Shown here piece by piece: positions 21,015 to 32,079 of a stretch of DNA of 32,741 nucleotides. How positions within the stretch are numbered: the first letter of the stretch is position 1; every line of letters starts with the position of its first letter. The translations under genes were made by a program, and so were the position numbers. A model generated the notes under the pieces. It did not search any database and was not told the origin of the DNA. It worked only from the letters and a program-made list of their open reading frames with translations. This DNA comes from Epichloe hybrida (lineage: Eukaryota > Ascomycota > Sordariomycetes > Hypocreales > Clavicipitaceae): contig JAFEKR010000126.1 of the NCBI GenBank assembly GCA_019022495.1, forward strand, positions 1 to 32,741. Reading direction: 5' to 3'.

Positions 21015-21830
21015 TTCCAGGCTCTAAGGGTATTATAGACCTGCCATAAAGCTAGAAAACATTAGACTTTATTAGTTACTTTATGAATTACCTTAGCATG
21101 TTAAATAATAAAGATACTTAGTAGTAACTTATCTATTATCTATAGGTAGCCTCTAAAGACTAGCATAGTTAGGATAATACTATTTAGGCCTATAAAGTTA
21201 TTAATTGCCTTAATAGCTATTTAGAGACGTTACTCTAGCGTAAGCTTTGTTTTAATTAAGTCTATAATAATATTATAGGCTTAGCGTAAAGGTTTATAAT
21301 ATCTCTTAACCTTTCTAATGCTATTATAAGCTTTAATTAGCATTTTATTAGTCTTAATTAACATTAATTAAGCATAATACCTAAACTTAGTAAAAGCGAA
21401 GTTATTACTAGCATTGTAAATAATCTAATCTAGAGGTTTGAGATAAGTATTAATCTAATATTCGTGGATTACATCCTAGATATCTTAAGCCTTTTACTTC
21501 TTTAGATTAAGGAACTAGGCTACTTAGAATAAGGTTACTAAATTAACAATGTGAAGCACTAGTTAGCTATTGATTTACATAATATTAACAATAATCTTGT
21601 AGTTAAATTCGTAATTATCCTTAATTATAAATTTGAATTAGCTAGGGGCCTTTCCGTGTATTTAGTAATAGTAGTAGACCTTAGTTAATTTCTTAATTGC
21701 CTAGCATTTAACTTCGTAACTAGCTTAGTAAAGGATCTTTACAAGCTATTAAACAGAAGGGTAACTAAGTTAATAATATAATTAATAGATATCTCCTTCT
21801 AAAAGGTAGAAGGCAACTATCTCTCTTACC
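20870..21830 (-). pseudogene. Copia D integrase relic
   Basis: Minus-strand homologue of 30720-31640. The block with the INTYLKPLD and IIYNASNNF reading corresponds to the conserved WIDTYLGPPD...DAG region of fungal Copia integrases. The triad is Asn (21584-21586), Asn (21413-21415) and Lys (21305-21307), with 56 and 35 residues between, as in D2. The HHCC Cys pair lies near 21665-21680. The C-terminal part near 20870-21020 carries the 84-bp duplication. All three catalytic positions are lost by G-to-A. Confidence 0.88.
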
Positions 21831-22089
21831 TCTAGTAACTACTAAGGATGTCCCTATTATTATATAATAGGTATAGTTTTATTACCTTAGATAAGCATGT
21901 TAGTAAGGTTATTAATCTTAACTTATATCTTATCTATATTAGTAATTAAGAAGAGAAAAGGGGTAGCTATATTAAGAACGTAGAATTTAAGCTCTCTAAG
22001 CTCCGTAAGCATATAAAGGATTCCTTTTGTAACTACTAATCTAGCGCTAAATATAATAATTTAGGGTTTATAGGGGATTACTTTTAATA

Positions 22090-22210
22090 AAGGCATTAAT
22101 CTTAATAGAGCCTTTACTTATGCCTCTCCTACACTTAATTTCCCCGTGGCGCTAGTATTAGGTATAATTCCTCTAAAGACCTCTTTAGAATAGCGTTCTT
22201 TAGAGACGTA
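22090..22210 (-). pseudogene. Copia D aspartic protease relic
   Basis: Minus strand reads KEVFRGIIPNTSATGKLSVG, then EA and a stop. The active-site D-T-G is N-T-S (22151-22159). D2 shows the same two replacements at 30344-30352. Both fall in TpG context, so independent RIP hits at the same sites are as likely as shared descent. It sits between gag and integrase as expected. Confidence 0.8.
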
Positions 22211-23868
22211 ATAGATTAAGCCTTTATTACACTCTTATAGCTTATAAAGTTCTTATTTAAGGAATACGTGTTAAAAAGCTTAATTATTTAAGGTTACTAG
22301 GACATTAACGTTAGCAGCGTTGTGGTTAGTCTATGGTCCTAAATAGAAGAATTATATGATGCTTAAATATGCTATTAATAGTAGCTCCTCTATATTATTA
22401 TTATTATCTTTAGCTTCTATATAAGCCATAAGATATGCTTCCTAATTCTTACCTAAGCCTTTATTAGGCTTATTATTATTTTACCCTTTATAGGAGGCAA
22501 GGAATGCCTAGAATCTCTTCTCTAAAGGGGGTGTATAATATGTTTTACTAGCTTACTAGTAGTCTTTCTCCTTTTAATACTCTTTAGTAAAGTAATTAGA
22601 AAACTAGTAGCTACTCTTACTATACATAAAGTAGCGCTTAGTGCTTAGCCTAGGGCTTTATCTATAATAGCTTCCTTTACTATAGGATTATTATCTATAC
22701 TAATAATTAGTAAACATAGCCTCTAGAGGGTCTTCTTATTAGTACTAAAGGTATAGGAGGACTTCTTATTTAATTCCGTAATAGTAATTACCTTATAGAG
22801 GTCTCTGGCAAGACTCTTAAAGCCTGTGGAGTATATATATTTCACTATCTAATACTTAGGCACACTAGCTATAGCGTTTAAGGCTTGCTTATAGAGTTTA
22901 GTATTTACTATCTTAGTAGGGTATAGGCCTCTGTAAATTTTCTTAAGGGTTAATAACATAATCTTAAGGTAATTAAGCTTACTTTTATTAGGGTTCTTCT
23001 TAATTATACTCTTTAGTGTTATACTACTTTATTTATAATAATAGAATTACTAGTTACTTTCTATCTTAAAGTATTAATAAATATAAGCAATTATCTCTTT
23101 ATAGGAATAGTTATTCCTAAAGAGGTAATTAAGGTAGTATTATTTAGTATTACCTATTAACATAATAGGGAAAGCCTTCTAATAATACGTTTAGGGAAGG
23201 TTAATTCTATTACACTTATTTTCAAAGAGCGTAATCTTTAGCGTTAAGAAGTTATATAGCTTTCTACTATAGTAGTTACTATCCTTATATATTTTTATAA
23301 GCTCTAAGATTTTCTTTATAATCTAATCCTTAGAGAGGAGTTACTATAAAGGCATAATTTATTATAAATAACAGTTTACTAGTTATTCTTAATAATAATT
23401 ATCTAGGTAAAGCTATTAGTATAATAGGGATTATTATAGGGGTTTATGTAAGGGTTTAAGTAATCTCTAGGGTTAGGGAAGGTTAATTTCTAGGGTAGGT
23501 TATTAGGGCTATTAATATTAAGGCTCTAGGGGTTTAGAAGGTTATGGTCTTTCTTATGATTTTTCCTATAACTAAAGGGGCATTAAGGTTTAATAAAGCA
23601 CTTCCTTAAGTAATACTAGGATTAAATATCCTAGGCCTTACCTAATAAGAACGCTATAATCTCATAGAGAATTGTATAATTCTCTAATAACATCCTTAAA
23701 TGCTTTTTTAAAGGTATCTTTAGACTAGCCTTTAAAGTCTTCTTAGAATAATTCCTATAGGTTATTATCTCTCTATCCTTAATGCTTACTAAGGTTAATA
23801 AATCTCATAATTTAGTTATTAAGCTTAAGTTATATAGTAGTGTCTGGTTCTAGCTTAATAGATTCTTT
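22210..23868 (-). pseudogene. Copia D gag relic with zinc knuckle
   Basis: The minus strand matches the D2 gag (28690-30290). Near 22560-22640 it reads RYFMYSKSSY, a stop, then SNYFTKEY, the remains of a C-x2-C-x4-C-x4-H knuckle with all Cys and His codons now Tyr. The upstream part near 23700-23830 carries the KDREIITYRNYSE-like segment also readable in D2. Stops are frequent and the N-terminus cannot be placed; similarity with D2 fades upstream of 23835. The ~960-nt leader lies between this gag and the LTR. Confidence 0.75.
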
Positions 23869-24829
23869 CTAGTTATATAAGAAGTTATAAGTAAGCTATT
23901 AAAGGCGTGAGGGTAATTTATGCCTTTAAGGTCTTTTAGGGGTAATAATTAGAGCCTTGCTATTACTAGTAGCCCTTCCTCTTGTGGAAGGTCTAGATTC
24001 CTCTGCTATCTTTAACTATAAAAGGAATGTTTAAGCTATTATTCTTTATTACTAATTAAGCTCCTATTTTTACCTATTGCTATTATAAGGGTCTTCTTTT
24101 ACTTTTTAGGAGTGTTATTACTTTAATAAAATCAGAAGATTATAAAAACAAGGAAAAACACAATAAAAGAAAAGTAGTAAAAGCAGTAATAGGAATAAAT
24201 TAATAGGGATAAAGAAAACAATAGGAGTGCTAAAAGTAACTAAAAGTAATAAGAAGGATAATAAGGAATTAATAGGAATTAACAGGAATTACCCTTCCTG
24301 TTTTTTATAAAAAGGAGGGAAGGAAGTAATCTCTCTTTCTTGCTAATAAGTATGGGATAAATAGCACTAATAATAAAGGTAGCAAAAAACAAGCTATAGA
24401 TGCTTATATAAATAGATTAAAGGTCTATTAGATAAAGGGAATATTTATAGAGAGGTTGTAGATGTGTTAGCTAGCTTAGCTAAGGTTATTTAATATTAGG
24501 TTTGAAATAAATACCTTATAGTAATAGATTTGGTTGTTTAGTTAGTTTTCTTGTGATAGACAATAGAATTAATAATTAATAATAATATCCTAGATAGATA
24601 TAATAAAGTTATATCCCTTAGCCTAAGGGTTAATAGATTAATTCCTTAGAAGCCTAATAAGCCTATAACTAGGATTCTAGTCTCTTCCTTTAGCACACTT
24701 ATATAGTTATGCCTCTTTACTATAATAACTATTATAGTATAATAAGGGGTAGTAGTAGTAGTGTCTATAGAAATTTCTTTTCTTATAATACCTAGCTTAT
24801 TTATAGTTATAAAGTTAACTACTAATTAG
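23869..24829 (-). other. Copia D leader (~960 nt)
   Basis: On the minus strand it starts with CTAATTAGTAGTTAAC after the LTR and extends to the gag region. It closely matches 8093-9043. The middle (about 24120-24330) is A-rich on the plus strand and T-rich in the element sense; the equivalent open frame of D' is interrupted by stops here. Such a long leader could hold packaging or translation signals, but none is recognisable. Confidence 0.7.
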
Positions 24830-25091
24830 TGTTAGTTATACTAAGGTGCTTGCGTAGGTAATAGGATAATCCTGTGATATTAAAGTTAATAATAAATAGA
24901 TGAATTAGCTAGAAAGGGGGAGAAGAGAGGGAAAGTCTAGATACTAGGAAAGTGGGCGAAATCCGTATGTAAGGCAAAAGAGGGGGTGGCGAATTAATGT
25001 AGCTAATCGCATTGCGTGCATCGCGCTAGACCCACAATTCGGTCTGGTCTTTGGCTACGATTAAACTAATAAAGATCCGAAGGAATTAATA
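24830..25091 (-). repeat. 5' LTR of Copia D (262 bp)
   Basis: On the minus strand it starts TATTAATTCCTTCGG (TG altered to TA) and ends ATAACTAACA, directly followed by the CTAATTAG motif. It aligns base for base with 9044-9305 and, for its first 168 bp, with 18341-18508. The right flank AATAT belongs to A2. Confidence 0.9.
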
Positions 25092-25339
25092 AATATAGTA
25101 TAAAGGTAATAATAATCCTAAATTAGCTAAGGATAATAATATTAACTAATACCTAATAAAACTTGGTTTTAGTAAAGAAAATAATAATAGCTAAGTGCTT
25201 ATAAGCTTCTTCATATATAACGCTACTTATAATAGCCATGTAACCACTAAGATTCTTGCTAGTAAAGTAATAACTTATGCTTTAGTTAAGAAGGATTTAT
25301 TTAATCTTTAGGAACTAGATAAGGCACTAAGTATATTTA

Positions 25340-25450
25340 CACTTAAAGAATAATATTTATCTAGAACCTTTAAAGGCATTATAGCTAACATAGGTACTAC
25401 AGGATGTTTATTAGTAAGCTACCCTTAATTCTTAGCTTTACAAAGTATAA
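25340..25450 (+). pseudogene. Copia A2 protease relic
   Basis: Reads TFKGIIANIGTTGCLLVSYP, then a stop and FLALQ. The D-T-G site has become N-I-G (codons 25387-25395): Asp lost by G-to-A and Thr changed to Ile by C-to-T. Upstream, VLISFFIYN aligns with VLISFFTHR of Copia A. Downstream the frame reaches the integrase. Identification rests on alignment with Copia A and on the surrounding hydrophobic residues. Confidence 0.7.
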
Positions 25451-25779
25451 TACTAACTATTACGCTTAATAAGTTAGATGCTAGGAAGGTAAAGATTAAA
25501 TTTAGCCTTAGAGAACTAATTAAGGTACTTAGATTAATTAAAGTGCTAACTCTATTTAGAATTATTCTCTTTTAGGTAATCCTTATAAACACTCCCTTTT
25601 TCTTATACCTTAATAATATAACTTACCTAAAGATTAATTTCTATATATTAAAGAATATTTTATAGTAAGGGAATATTAAGGTTCCTATTATATATAAATA
25701 AGGGTATATGTAAATACTTCTTAATAAAGAAGAAAGTATTACTTAGAGTTATCTTATAGAGATTAAGCTTTGCTAATTA

Positions 25780-26640
25780 TATTAATGCTTTAGATACCCT
25801 TTAGTTTAATATCTTTATGATTTGCTATATAAATTAGGGTATAAGGTTATAGGATAAATATGCCTATAATTACGAAATCATTATAGACATTATGTATTTT
25901 AATAGTAACTACCCTATTCTATAAGTTATTAATATAGCTATATCCTTTAATATAGCTAGATTTATTAAAGATATCTTTGTAAAGACTACGTGGGAAGCAC
26001 TTTGTCTTTACTAGATTAATGTTTATCTAGGCCCCCTAGATTTGATTGTTATAAATGCTAGAATAACCTTTAGAGGCAAGGAATTTAAGTAGCTTACGTT
26101 ATTAATAGCAATTAAAATCAAAGATGTCCCTATTAAGGCTTACTATAGTATTAGTAAGGTTAAGTAATATTATAAGCTGCTCTAAAGAGCCTATAATATT
26201 ATCTAATAGGAATGCCTAATAACGCTAGAGCCTGTGGTATTGTAAATAGCAGTTAAAGCTATGAATAATACTGTAGGATTAAATAGTCTTATGCTAATAG
26301 TCCTTATTTTTAGCATGTATTCTTACATAGTTAAGGAATTACCTCTATTACTAGATATCACGTAGCAAGCCCTTATAATCTAACTAGTAATAAAGGAAGT
26401 TAAGCGGATTTATACCTAGCAGAAAGTTAGTAATACCTTTACTACAAGGAATAGTTCTAATACCTCTATAACTATTAACCTCCTACTAGGATTGCTTATA
26501 CGTATGTAGCACGAAGGCAAAGGATAGGTAAGCCCCTATAAGCTATTAGCTATAGAAGGTAAGACCTACACTCTTAAGCTCCCTTAAGGCCCTAAGGCCT
26601 TTAGATTAATATCTATTAGGCCTTTTTATAAAGATCCTAA
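25780..26640 (+). pseudogene. Copia A2 integrase relic with internal deletion
   Basis: The zinc-finger part breaks off after LYKLGYKVIG and the frame resumes at AYNYEIIIDIMYFNSNYPIL, so roughly 100 bp spanning the Cys pair of HHCC and the start of the core is deleted compared with Copia A (near 25850). In the core the first catalytic Asp is intact (25886-25888). The second is Asn (26054-26056, in LIVINAR), and the Glu position is Lys within SISKVK. The block TWEALCLY, stop, INVYLGPLD is clear. The C-terminal end reads FRLISIRPF near 26620. Confidence 0.85.
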
Positions 26641-26799
26641 TAAGGAGAGACCTCCTAAGAGCGTAAATAACTAAGACACCTCCCTATAGCCTATAGCTAC
26701 CCCTCCTATTAATCTCCTAAGGTAAGGACCTAGAAGACCTTAGAAGAACCCCCCTATTATTATATCTAATATTAATTATATAAATTAAATAAAAGATAA

Positions 26800-27850
26800 G
26801 ACTAATATCTTTTTATTAGCTAAGGAGAGCTCTAACCTTAAGCTTATAATCTAATTATATAAGGAAGGAATTATTAAGATCCCTAGTAAACCCTTTAAGC
26901 TATTTACTAAAGCTAAGATTAATTCTCTAATTAAATAAGGCATGTTTAAATTTATTAAGTATAATAAAAGAGAGTATAGTGGAGTTTAAATTTTTAATTC
27001 CTATATTATTAATAAGGTAAAGGGTAAGATAATAAATCTATATAAGAAGTTAAGGCTTATAATCTAAGGTTATAGTAATAAGGAGAAGCTAGCAATCCTC
27101 ACATAGGCCCTAATAATCTAGCAAGCTAGCTAGCAATTAATCCTTGCGATAGCACCTATGTTATTATTACTAGGCCTTATCCTCTAGCTTTGTAATATTA
27201 CATAGGCCTATATGTAAGCATGAATGCTTCTTAGTTATATAATCCTAGCCCGAATCCCTATCTAAATCCATTACCTATACCCTATAGGTATAATAATATA
27301 AGTAATTAAGCCTCTATATAGTATTATAAAAGCTAGCACCTACTAGTAGGTAATATATTATTATTACTATAGAGAAATACTCTAGATAATAACCTTTATG
27401 TTTAACCTATGCTTACTTATAATAATAAAGGAGAACCTAACCTTTATATATATAGGGATATAAACTAATAATATAATTAGACTATCTAACTATAAGTTCT
27501 CTTAATAAGAGAAAGATTAATTAAAAGCCACTTCTTTTACTACTAAACTAAAGTAAATCCTTTCTATAGGGAACCCACTAACCTTTAATAGTAGTATTAT
27601 TACTCTTAAAAATAATATAATTACACTAAGGTAAAAGGGCTAGAGTAAAAAGCTTTAGTTAATCCTACTAACTAATTTAAAATAAGTATATATAAAATAA
27701 TAAGCTTAAGGTATATATATTACCTTAATTTGCTAACCTAAAGCCTGCTTTAACCTCTTTATTATTATATAACACTAAGAGCTATTACCTTAAGATATAA
27801 AGAACCTAAACTAATAGATTTAATAGCAAATTAATAATCTAAGTTAAGGA
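26800..27850 (+). pseudogene. Copia A2 reverse transcriptase relic
   Basis: Shares the RT blocks of Copia A, including LYKEGIIKIPSKPFKLF, then FKFIKYNKREYSG and INKVKGKI. The catalytic motif is GI-stop-TNNIIRL: the Gln is a stop and the two Asp codons are Asn (27467-27472). The frame then runs to the connection with RNase H. Heavy TpA mutation produces many stops. The assignment is secure from direct comparison with 13950-14990. Confidence 0.85.
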
Positions 27851-27899
27851 TTCAGATTTGTACTATTTAATCTTAAAAAGGTAAAGCTTTTTATATTTA

Positions 27900-28180
27900 T
27901 AAATAGATTATTTACTAATAACTAGGACCTTATTTCCTAGCTAGGCTATATGCTTATCCTAGCTAGTAAAGTCTAAGAGGAAAGCACCTTTATAATCTAA
28001 GGTAATATTATACACTATAGCTTTACTAAGAGCAAGAGAGTCATAAGGAGTACCTCTGAGATTTACAGTATGGTTACTAGTGCTAATATAGCTTACGTAG
28101 TCTTAATAATACTTAGGTTAATTACTTATTAATTAAACCTCCCTATAATTCCTATTATTATTTATACTAATTTATTGTTA
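27900..28180 (+). pseudogene. Copia A2 RNase H relic, truncated
   Basis: Starts like its Copia A counterpart (LGYMLILASKV, then NIIHYSFTKSKRVI) and ends within the segment that reads IIYTNLLL, equivalent to the TDS motif with Asp changed to Asn. The last third is missing. The truncation point coincides with the start of the solo LTR at 28181, and similarity to Copia A is not found again to the right. Confidence 0.8.
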
Positions 28181-28442
28181 TGACTGTGGTGGGAGAGATG
28201 TAAACGGAGTAAAGGCTAAGACTCTTAATCGTAGCTAGAGAGCTGCTACTTAGGGGTAGGTGTATAAAGGTCTTAAACTCTAACCTCCTATAACTCTTAT
28301 AGGTAGTCCTTATCTAAATACCTTACTACATGCACATAGCTACCTAGTAGCTACTTAGTTATCTATATAATCTAGGGCTTATCTAAGGGCTCTATTATAT
28401 AACTATCCTATCCGTAACTCCCTAGCCTCTATGCCCCTAATA
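28181..28442 (-). repeat. Solo LTR of the Gypsy family (262 bp)
   Basis: Aligns without gaps to 5084-5345 and is less mutated at its left end (TGACTGTGGTGGGAGAGATG). No Gypsy internal sequence lies on either side, so it is a solo LTR. The flanks TGTTA (28176-28180) and TACTA (28443-28447) could be one duplicated TGCTA with a single RIP change in each copy. That is an inference. Confidence 0.85.
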
Positions 28443-28690
28443 TACTACCCCCCTAATATATAATTATCCTTAATTATAAAGAGCTACTTAGCTAGTGTGT
28501 GTTTACTACGTATAACCCGTGGTAATATCTATATTACTAGCTATACTATTAGTATGTAGTGTTATATTTACTTTAAATAGTAAGATAGATATTATAGGGG
28601 TCTATGTAGCCCTTCTTATAATCACTAGATTATAGGTAGCTACATACTTGCTACTTTATTACCTCTAATATATATACCTCTATCTAATAA
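28443..28690. other. Unassigned stretch with imperfect hairpin
   Basis: Between the solo LTR and the recognisable start of D2, with no readable gene. 28603-28646 can fold: TATGTAGC pairs with GCTACATA and TATAATC with GATTATA around a 4-nt loop. The part right of 28650 has weak similarity to the D gag start and may be divergent gag. It does not match the D leader. Confidence 0.5.
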
Positions 28691-30290
28691 GTTACAAAAT
28701 TTATTAACCTTAGTAAGTATTAAGAATAGAGAGATAATAACCTATAGGAATTATTCTAAGAAGACTTTAAAGGATAGTCTAAAAACACCTTTAAAAGGGT
28801 ATCTAAGAATATTATCAGAGAATTACGTAATTCTCTATAAGATTATAGTATCCTTATTAGGCAAGGCCTAGGATATTTAATCCTAGTATTGCTTAAGGAA
28901 GTGCTTTATTAAACCTTAATACCCCTTTAGTTATAGGAAAGATTATAAGAAAGACTATAATCTTCTAAACCCCTAGAGCCTTAATATTAATAGCCCTAAT
29001 AGCCTACCCTAGAAATTAACCTTCCCTAACCCTAGAGATTACTTAAACCCTTATATAAACCCCTATAATAATCCCTATTATACTAATAGCTTTACCTAGA
29101 TAATTATTATTAAGAATAACTAGTGAACTATTATTTATAATAAATTATACCTTTATAGTAACTCCCCTCTAAGAATTAGATTATAAAGAAGATCTTAGAG
29201 CTTATAAAGATATATAAGGATAGTAACCACTATAGTAAAAAGCTATATAACTTCTTAACGCTAAAGATTATACTCTTTAAAAATAAGTGTAATAGAATTA
29301 ACCTTCCCTAAACATATTATTAAAAGGCTTTCCCTATTATATTAATAGGTAATACTAAGTAATACTACCTTAATTACCTCTTTAGGAATAACTATTCCTA
29401 TAAAGAGATAATTACTTATATCTATTAATACTTTAAGATAGAAAGTAACTAGTAATTCTATTACTATAAATAAAGTAATATAATGCTAAAGAGTATAATT
29501 AAGAAAAACCCTAATAAAAGTAAGCTTAATTACCTTAAGATTATATTATTAACCCTGAAGAAGATCTATAGAGGCCTATACCCTGCTAAAATAATAGATA
29601 CTAAACTCTATAAGTAAGCCTTAAATGCTATAGCTAGTGTACCTAAATATTAGATGGTGGAATATATACACTCTATAGGCTTTAAGAGTCTTACTAGAGA
29701 CCTCTATAAGGCAATCACTATTATGAAATTAAATAAGAAGTTCTCCTAATACCTTTAGTACTAATAAGGAGACCCTCTAGAGGCTATATTTACTAATTAT
29801 TAGTATAAATAATAATCCTATAGTAAAGGAAGCTATTGTAAATAAAGCCCTAGTCTAAGCACTAAGTATTACTTTATATATAGTAAGAGTAGCTACTAGT
29901 CTTCTAATTACCCTGCTAAAGAATATTAAAAGAAGAAAGACTGCTAGTAAGCTAGTAAAATATATTATATACCCCCTTTAGAGAAGAGATTCTAGGTATT
30001 CCTTGCCTCCTATAAAGAGTAAAATAATAATAAGCCTAATAAAGGCTTAGGTAAGAATTAGGAAGCATATCTTATAGCTTATATAGAAGCTAAAGATAAT
30101 AATAATAATATTAAGGAGCTACTATTAATAGTATATCTAAGTATTATATAATTCTTCTACTCTGAATTATAGACTAACTATAACACTACTAACATTAATA
30201 TTCTTATAACCCTTAATAATTAAGCCTTCTAACACACATTCCTTAGGCAGGAGCTTTACAAGCTATAAGAGTGTAATAAAGGCTTAATTT
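28690..30290 (+). pseudogene. Copia D2 gag relic with zinc knuckle
   Basis: Begins near 28690 with INLSKY-type sequence followed by EIITYRNYSE (about 28730-28760), shared with D. Near 29860-29925 it reads YFIYSKSSY, a stop, SSNYPAKEY, the former zinc knuckle with Cys and His codons turned into Tyr. Mutation is heavy over most of the region, lighter near 30130-30290. The N-terminus cannot be fixed. Length and position before the protease fit Copia Gag. Confidence 0.75.
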
Positions 30291-30299
30291 ACTATATCT

Positions 30300-30420
30300 C
30301 TAAAGAACGCTATTTTAAAGAGGTCTTTAGAGGGATTATACCTAATACTAGCGCTATAGGAAAGTTAACTATAGGAGAGGTATAAGTAAAGGCTTTATTA
30401 AGATTAATACCTTTATTAAA
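30300..30420 (+). pseudogene. Copia D2 aspartic protease relic
   Basis: Reads RYFKEVFRGIIPNTSAIGKL, then TIGEV and a stop. The D-T-G site is N-T-S (30344-30352), as in Copia D. Both changes are G-to-A in TpG context. The short conserved core is all that can be recognised. It follows gag and precedes the integrase. Confidence 0.8.
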
Positions 30421-30719
30421 GGTAACCCCTTGTGAACCCTAAATTATTATATTTAGCGCTAGATTAGTAGTTATAAGAGGAATCCTTTATATGCCTATAG
30501 AACTTAGAGAGCTTAAATTCTATATCCTTAATATAGCTACCCTATTTCTCTTCTTAATTACTAATATAAATAAGATATAAGTTAAGATTAATAACCTTGC
30601 TAATATACTTATCTAAGGTAATAAGACTATACCTATTATGTGATAATAGGGCTATCCTTAGTGGTTACTAGAAGCAAGAGAAACAGTTGCCTTTTACCTT
30701 TTAGAAGGAGATATTTGTT

Positions 30720-31640
30720 AATTGTATTATTAACTTAGTTACCCTTTTGTTTAATAACTTATAAAGATCCTTTACTAAGCTAGTTATAAAGTTAAACGCT
30801 AGGTAATTAAGGAATTAACTAAAGTCTACTACTATTGCTAGATATATAGAAAGGCCCCTGGTTGATTCAAGTTTATAATTAAAGATAACCACGAATTTAA
30901 CTACAAGATTATTATTAATATCGTACAAATCAATAGCTAACTAGTGCTTTACATTGTTAATTTAGCAACCTTGTTCTAAGTAGCCTAATTCCTTAATCTA
31001 AAGAAGCAGAAGGCTTGAGATATCTAGGATGTAATCCGCGAATATTAGATTGATACTTATCTTAGACCTCTAGATTAGATTATCTACGATGCTAGTAATA
31101 ACTTCGCTTCCGCTGAATTTAGGTATTATGCTTGATTAATGTTAATTAAAACTAGTGAGATACTAATTAAAGCCTATAATAGTATTAGAAAGGTTAAGAG
31201 ATACCACGGACCTTTACGCTAAGCCTATAATATTATTATAGACTTGATTAGGACGGAGCTTGCGCTAGAGTAATATCTCTAAATAGCTGTTAAGGTAATT
31301 AATAACTTTATAAGCCTAAATAGTATTATCCTAACTATGCTAGTCTTCGGAGGCTACCTACGAATAATAGATGAGTTACTGCTAAGTGTCTCTATTATTT
31401 AATATACTAAAGTAATTCGCAAAGCTACTAATAAAGTCCGCTGCTATCTAGCTTTATGGCAGGTTTGTAATGCCCTTAGAGCCTAGAATAGTCCTAATAT
31501 AGCGCCTATATATTAGTTACCTCTGTAAGCTAATGTACACGTATAAAGAGAGAAAGGTAGCTAGTATAGCCTATATAAGCTACTTACTACTAATAAAGAG
31601 ACTTATATAGTTAATATACCCTATAGCCTAGCAAAGTTTT
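30720..31640 (+). pseudogene. Copia D2 integrase relic
   Basis: The HHCC Cys pair is in YYYC near 30827-30838, followed by IYRKAPG, a stop and FKFIIKDNHEFNYKIII. The triad is Asn (30917-30919), Asp intact (31088-31090, in IIYDASNNF) and Lys (31196-31198, in NSIRKVKRYHGPLR), with exact 35-residue spacing for the last pair. The core is only lightly mutated: long blocks read without a stop. From about 31480 mutation becomes heavy. The C-terminal part ends with FYSIVVKPYY near 31660. There is a single copy of the segment that is duplicated in D. Confidence 0.9.
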
Positions 31641-32079
31641 ACTCTATAGTAGTAAAGCCCTATTATAAAGACCTATATACTATAGAGGGGCTAGAGTAGT
31701 AGGAGATAAACCCTTATAATCCGCTAGAGTAATAGCTAAGTAATATAAAGGAAGAAGGAGCTATATAACTAACTACTACTAATAAAAGAGATTCTCTAAT
31801 AGAAGAAGGTAAAAGGCTATAGATACTAGCTAAGAGAAAGTAAGGGAGACTAAGAAAGGCCCTTATAGTGTAATTTATAAGTGTAAGAGAGTCTAATAAA
31901 GAGGCTTATAAAGCCTAAAAGGCCCTAAGGGGAAGCTATTAAGTTAAAGACTTATTACTATACCCTAAAGGAATAAAAGTAAGGAAAAGAAAACCTTATA
32001 GCCTTAAGAAGGATATTAGCCTAGTTTAGCTCTATATACTTATAAATAAAGATTAAGAGAAGGCCTTTATTTAAGAGAT

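Larger units (their letters stand above)
18341..25091 (-). mobile_element. Copia D: LTR retrotransposon, minus strand, nested in A2
   Basis: On the minus strand it holds a 5' LTR (24830-25091), a ~960-nt leader, gag, protease, integrase, RT, RNase H, purine tract and a truncated 3' LTR (18341-18508). A2 flanks it on both sides in the opposite orientation. Because 94 bp of the 3' LTR is lost, a target duplication cannot be tested. It is inactive: the integrase triad reads N, N, K and the protease N-T-S. Related copies are D' (8093-9305) and D2 (28690-32741). Confidence 0.9.
25092..28180 (+). mobile_element. Copia A2, 3' half (protease to RNase H)
   Basis: Continues A2 after the D insertion and matches Copia A from about 12170 to 15320. 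It contains relics of protease, integrase, RT and the first part of RNase H, then stops at the solo LTR (28181). No A2 3' LTR is present, so the end is lost. The coding order and orientation agree with the 5' half at 16518-18340. Confidence 0.85.

Noticed and set aside
24924..25091. A 168-bp LTR for Copia D
   Set aside because: The 168-bp match to 18341-18508 first looked like the full LTR, but the shared post-LTR motif and the D' copy show that the LTR is 262 bp (24830-25091) and the 3' copy is truncated.
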